A stretch of DNA of 64,000 nucleotides from Blakeslea trispora. Lineage: Eukaryota > Mucoromycota > Mucoromycetes > Mucorales > Choanephoraceae. Position 1 is the first letter of the stretch. Every line of letters begins with the position of its first letter. The translations under genes were made by a program, and so were the position numbers. Positions 59,181 through 64,000 of this stretch are shown one piece after another. The DNA is taken from positions 40,025 through 104,024 of the forward strand of contig JAIWNE010000118.1 in the NCBI GenBank assembly GCA_025331445.1. The letters run 5' to 3'. The notes under the pieces were generated by a model that worked only from the letters and a program-made list of their open reading frames with translations, was not told where the DNA came from and searched no databases.

Positions 59181-62100
59181 ATGTCACTTGCTTATAGCAT
59201 CCCAACTTGGGTGCGAGAAAACCAAAGCTTACATGACATAATCTATCAAGCTCGAGTTTCGAAAATATCTGCTGATGAGCTTAATCAATACCTTCAACTT
59301 AATAAAGAGAAGTTTGTCAATCTACTCGATGACGAACCCAAGAATCCTGCACATCGAGCCATGTTGAACAACAGTTAGTGATCACTGGTCTTTTTTTTTT
59401 TTTTTTTTCTTGTGTGCGTCAAGTTTTCATACTGATTCGTTATTTAGGAAAAGTGTATATTCAGCGCACTTTGCGCAATGTGAGCCAGGAATTCGTAACC
59501 AAAACACTTTTTCTATCTGATCAACTCAATATCAACGAATATGTGGCAGCCACCTTATTGACACATGCGAATACTGAAGCCGAATATACCAAAAAAGATT
59601 CAATTGATGCTGCTGTTCTTCTCTACCATCAAGAACGTGGCTATCTCTTGGCTTGTTTAGATGTGATTCTAAAGTCCATCAAAGACGCGTCTGTCTCCGA
59701 GAGCGTTCAGTTTGTCTGTTCTCAATTCATAGCCGATCTTTTAAGAGAGGATATCAGTTCAGACGAAACATATATCAGCAAACTTTTGAGCACCTTAAAC
59801 CGCCTAACTCAATCAATTCATGCCATCATGGAGACAGGCACAGTAGTCGGTCAAGTGCCTGCTGCTGGTAGTGGCAAACTAGGTGAAAGCATCTCCGAAT
59901 ACCGTATCCATGAGTTGAATGAAGAGCGCATTTCACTCGCCCAAATTATTTACCATGTCAACTCTATTTTCGAATTTGACACGAAAGATAAACTGAGTAT
60001 GCTCTACATGTTGGAAGAAGCTGAACTGACAGATCACGCTACTGCTTATATACTCATGGCCATGTTATCAGCACTATCGCACAGCTCAATCGAAGAAGAG
60101 CCCAGCTCAGAGACATTGTTGTTCATAGATCAATTCCATCAGCGTATCATGACATCTGGTTCTCGCGTACCTGTCATCAAGGCTGTCATTGTACTCCAAT
60201 GGGTCTTGTATCTGATGAACCCTGTCAGACGCAATAAAGTGATTGGATCTCAGTTCAATATGCGAAGCGAATCTATTATACAACAACTATTGGATCATGC
60301 ACTTGAAGTAGACATTTTTCGATTTATGAGCGAATATTTGCTTTATTTCCAACAGCCCAATGCCAAGATTGACACAGATCGACCTGTCATCAAATCTAGT
60401 GTAGACACAGAGAATGGCAAACGGGTGGATAAATCAGATTACCGCAATATCAATGCAAACATCCGTTCCGATTTCCAAGTGTTTGTCATCTTTCAGTTAG
60501 AGCAATTGAGTATCTCAGTCATTCGGATCCTACTTGATTGGCTGCAAAAGTTAAAATACAAGGAAGAAGATTCAACCACACCTACACAGACAGCCTCATC
60601 CATCGATACCACTCGCCAATGTACTGCTTCAAACGGTCAGTGCAGAGACTTGCAGTACTTTTTACAGTTTTTGGCAAGTGTCTTTCGCAACCGTATCAAC
60701 GAGGGACATATTTTTTGGGATCGATCTCAAGATGGATTGAACCATTTCGCTCGTTGGTTACTAGATGTTCATGTGGTAGGCACAGTAGGTGCTGCCTTTA
60801 GTTTTTTTGCATCTATCTCTACAGGCGACCTATCTGCTGCTCATATGTTTCATTTCTTTAAAGCAGGCACTGAAGTTCAACTGTCCTCCAGCACTCTTTT
60901 TTCTTGGGGAAAACCCTTGGCTGCACTTCAATATTATGAAATACAATTAGAAGAAAAACCTGAAGAAGTAACTGCAACCATTCCAAGTCCTGAAGAATAT
61001 CTGCTTCTCAACTTTTTGGATATCATGAAGCAATGTGTACAGTACTCACAGGAAGCTCGATGTGCTTTCTGGACAGATCCAGCCTTGCAATGTCAAGCCA
61101 TCTTGATTCATGCCCTCAATCGTCCTACATCGGCACATATTCGTGCTGCTCTATTCGATGTCTTGGCAGCCTTTTGTTCCTCATGGGGCGGTGGTGTCAA
61201 CCAGATTGGTAGAGGTATTGCATCGAAAGTATGGATGATCTTGGAAGGCAGCAATATGTTGGTCCCTCAGCGTAGATCTGCACAAGAGCGCCTTCTCTAT
61301 CAAAAACCTGGTATCCTGCAAGAGCTTGAATTGGAAAGAAAGAGCCGTGTCTATACAGAGACGTTGGCTGTCATCCGTCTCATCGGTACCGCCATTCATA
61401 CACAGAGTAAGCGTGAGGCAATTGCTTCTGGATTCGTTCAGGTCGATTCAAGTATCCCTCATAATCTGGGCGAAGGAACAAGATCACCAGGCTCAATTCC
61501 TTACATCAGTTTAGTGATGGATCATATCTTTTTGTCACTTCGAGATCAAAAATATGTCTATGCTGAAGCTCGCTGGGAATTGACAGAGGCTTGTTTGATG
61601 GTATTTGAAAACAGTATTGCTAGTCTTGATCTCTCAGAATACAATGATGAACTTCTGCGCTCACTACTAGACAACAAACACAAGCTCTCTCTGCCTAATC
61701 CCGATACCGAATCCAAGTTGCTTCAAACAATGGTCCATCCTGGTTTCCAGGTGATGACTCGTATTCTTGCTGGTGGTCGTGTGATTGATGAGCTATTCCA
61801 TATTATGGATGAATGCGCCCAGAAGAAGACAAAAGATACCATTGGTGTGCCTTATCATCGTCAATGTCTGATTCGCGTCTTGCGTATTTTAGACTTCTTG
61901 TTGGATAGACAAGATACGCTGATGAAAGTTGTCGTTCCTTTTATCGCCAATTCTTCCAAACAAAACTCTCACTCTGAATTCAAATTAGCTGGCCATGTCT
62001 TTACGCCCTTGCCATCATTAGCTCCCTTAAGTCAGTTGTTTTTGTTTCAAAACACAGCTTTAATTGCTTTAGCTCTTTTGATCAATTACGAAGAAAGTGA

Positions 62101-64000
62101 ACAAGTCGGCTATTTAGTCACTCGTATCCTTCATAAACTGACCAATGATGACACAAAAGAAACAGAATTCAAACAAGATCAAATTGCTTTATCTCAAACT
62201 GCTTATGCCAATTTATTTACCAACCTTGCTTCCGGTATTACATCAGTCTTGAGTTCAAGCGACAAGGCTGAAAGTATTGTCTATGGCTTTAGTCAGAGAC
62301 TTTTATTGAACATGGCTGAAAACACAACCTATGATGATTTTGACTATGACTTCAACAGTATTCCTTTCTGGCTTGCTCAAGATACACTCAGTAACATTCA
62401 CGATTACCCTGTTGAATTCAAGACAAGCACAAGTACATCCACGCGTCTTGCCATCATAAATCTGTTGCTCGAGAGCACTCAGCGCAAGAATGCAGGTAGT
62501 CATTCTCTTGTTGAGTTCTTACTTGGTTATGAATCTTCCAACGTCCCTTCCATTGACCGCATTCAAGATAGAATAGATAACCAACCCAGACTCATCTTTT
62601 TCCATACTCTTCTTGAACTTCTACGCCAAGGTATATCTTCCACAGGTGACTCAAGTGGAGAAGATACTATGATGAACGATGCTGGCGAACAAGCTAAACT
62701 CTTGATTGACTCACATCCTATCTTGGCTGAGAAATGCTATGAATTGATCTATCGTCTTTGTTCCAAGAGACATACCTCTACCTCTACTCTTCGCTATTTA
62801 CGTAACCGAGAAAACTTCTTTTACAAGCAATTTGATGCCATGACACCTCGTATAGAAGATGACATTGGTTTGAATGAGAATTTCACTAGTTACTTTACCG
62901 GCACCATTCACACTGCTGACGGCACACGTATATTGACTGACTATTTCCGCTTACGATCAAAACTGCATCAACGTGCCTGGTTATTAGAGACTATGGTACT
63001 TGAATTCAAGACAACAATGCACATGGGACAAAAGCAAGAAGCAGCTAAGCTATTGGAGTTATTGTACGGTCACAAGCCTCTTGTTTCTGAGAATACTGAT
63101 GCGAATGGCGACAGCCATATGGATGGCCAAAGAAAGGAGTCAAACAACATGTTTTCTTCATCAGTCCCTTCATCCTCCGGTTCGCATTATGCCTCTAGAT
63201 ACCAACAACCTCTGGCGAAGATGCTTGAGCTGATCAGCTCGCTTGATTTCACATGGTTTGACAGCATGACTGAACTTGTTACTGAATCATTTGAGCCTCA
63301 AATCTTTGTTGGTCTCGATTTCTTCCAATACCAAATACATAATGAGCGTGGCTGTCTCGTCTATGATATCCGTACCATCTATGAGCAACTCAAAGCACAT
63401 CAACAAGCCTATCGATTACAAGACAATCCATTGGCTGACAACGAGATTGGTCAAATTCTAGCTCAAGCAGTTTCAAGTAACCATCACCGAGAGATTGCTC
63501 ATGCCAAACTGCATTGTTTGTGCGCCTGGAAAGACTTGGTTCATATCACGTTTATCGAAGGATCTAATTTGCTTCATGGTGTAGCTCGAGAGACCATCAT
63601 TCATGATATGCTGACCATGCTATTGCTTAAGCTTTCTCAAACAAACACGCAGGGTTATGACGAACCCATGCTAAAGAGCATGAGCGAGATTATCCTCAAC
63701 TTGGTCAACAAACTCAAGGAAAGTATGACTACAAAACGTACCTCTCAGTTACCTGTAGAGAAGTTACACTTGATCTTTGAAGGTATCATTGCTTGTATCT
63801 CTCAAGAGAACTCTACTGTGGTTGTTCGAGGCAACATGTATATTGCACTGACTAGCTTTTTGATCTACATCACACAACATGATCGAGACGCTACTTCACA
63901 ACAATTAGAACAACACATCCTGGACACCGTCTTAGCTAACCATGCTCGTGTCATCAGCACGTTACGCAATGATGCATTCAACGGTTCAAGTATTTGGAAA
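59181..64000 (+). CDS. NUP192: Nucleoporin Nup192/Nup205, N-terminal part (runs off right edge)
   Basis: Exons 59181-59373 and 59448 onward; exon 2 stays open to the end of the window, about 1,580 residues so far of a protein family near 1,700-2,000. Nup192 is an alpha-helical solenoid of the nuclear pore inner ring that binds Nic96, Nup53 and others. Landmarks include LNINEYVAATLLTHANTEAE, VPVIKAVIVLQWVLYLMNPV, HIFWDRSQDGLNHFARWLLD, AALFDVLAAFCSSWGGGVNQ and TSYFTGTIHTADGTRI. The start ATG (MSLAYSIPTWVRENQSLHDI) is the first in frame after a T-rich leader. The donor GTTAGTG is acceptable and the phase joins at Arg-Lys. Confidence 0.92.

Overview
The window is nuclear DNA from an early-diverging fungus, most likely a Mucoromycota species (Mucorales-like). 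The evidence is AT-rich sequence with many homopolymer runs, intron-dense genes with short GT-AG introns (about 43-75 nt), and fungal-type proteins: an Ugo1 carrier, a mitochondrial Cys2-type serine acetyltransferase, Kha1, Grr1, Yih1 and Nup192. Nothing bacterial, no CRISPR array and no viral block was seen. Exon structures below were worked out by hand from splice signals, reading phase and remembered family sequence; none is transcript-confirmed.

Layout. 1-0.7 kb: 5' part of a sorting nexin (Mvp1/SNX8). 1.4-2.3 kb: PCNA, with an MCB-like promoter site. 3.7-8.1 kb: two tandem arrestin-domain paralogues. 8.7-10.5 kb: mitochondrial serine O-acetyltransferase. 12.5 kb: tRNA-Leu(AAG). 14.2-24.3 kb: a dense block with a serine hydrolase, prenylcysteine oxidase (the two converge and overlap at their stops), Ugo1, a Tra2-like splicing regulator, an 83-aa unknown protein and a Kha1-type cation/proton antiporter. 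24.9-30.3 kb: Yih1/IMPACT, a TCP11/Sok1-like protein and eIF2-beta. 30.3-35.9 kb is gene-poor, with a candidate small RNA locus built from a 74-bp tandem repeat and two decayed transposon-like coding regions. 35.9-46.4 kb: Grr1, a four-TM Cys-rich protein, a short hypothetical ORF, a Thr-rich type I membrane protein with 7-aa repeats, and a cystinosin homologue (10 exons). 49-53 kb: an Atf1-type bZIP factor, a PDK/BCKDK-family protein that seems to have lost its ATP-binding motifs, and a small secreted protein. 56.4-57.7 kb: a complete Tc1-type element. 57.9-58.9 kb: an Old Yellow Enzyme gene with a one-base frameshift. 59.2 kb to the right edge: 5' part of Nup192.

The genes are mostly housekeeping and not a cluster with one function. 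Loose themes are nutrient and stress signalling (Yih1, eIF2-beta, an Atf-type bZIP, Grr1), sulfur and cysteine metabolism (Cys2-type acetyltransferase, prenylcysteine oxidase, cystinosin) and membrane traffic or transporter turnover (Mvp1, arrestin-like adaptors). The points most worth a second look are the probable PDK-family pseudokinase, the 32.6-kb repeat locus with a TATA box and a terminal hairpin, the shifted third acidic residue of the Tc1 transposase, and the frameshifted OYE gene.
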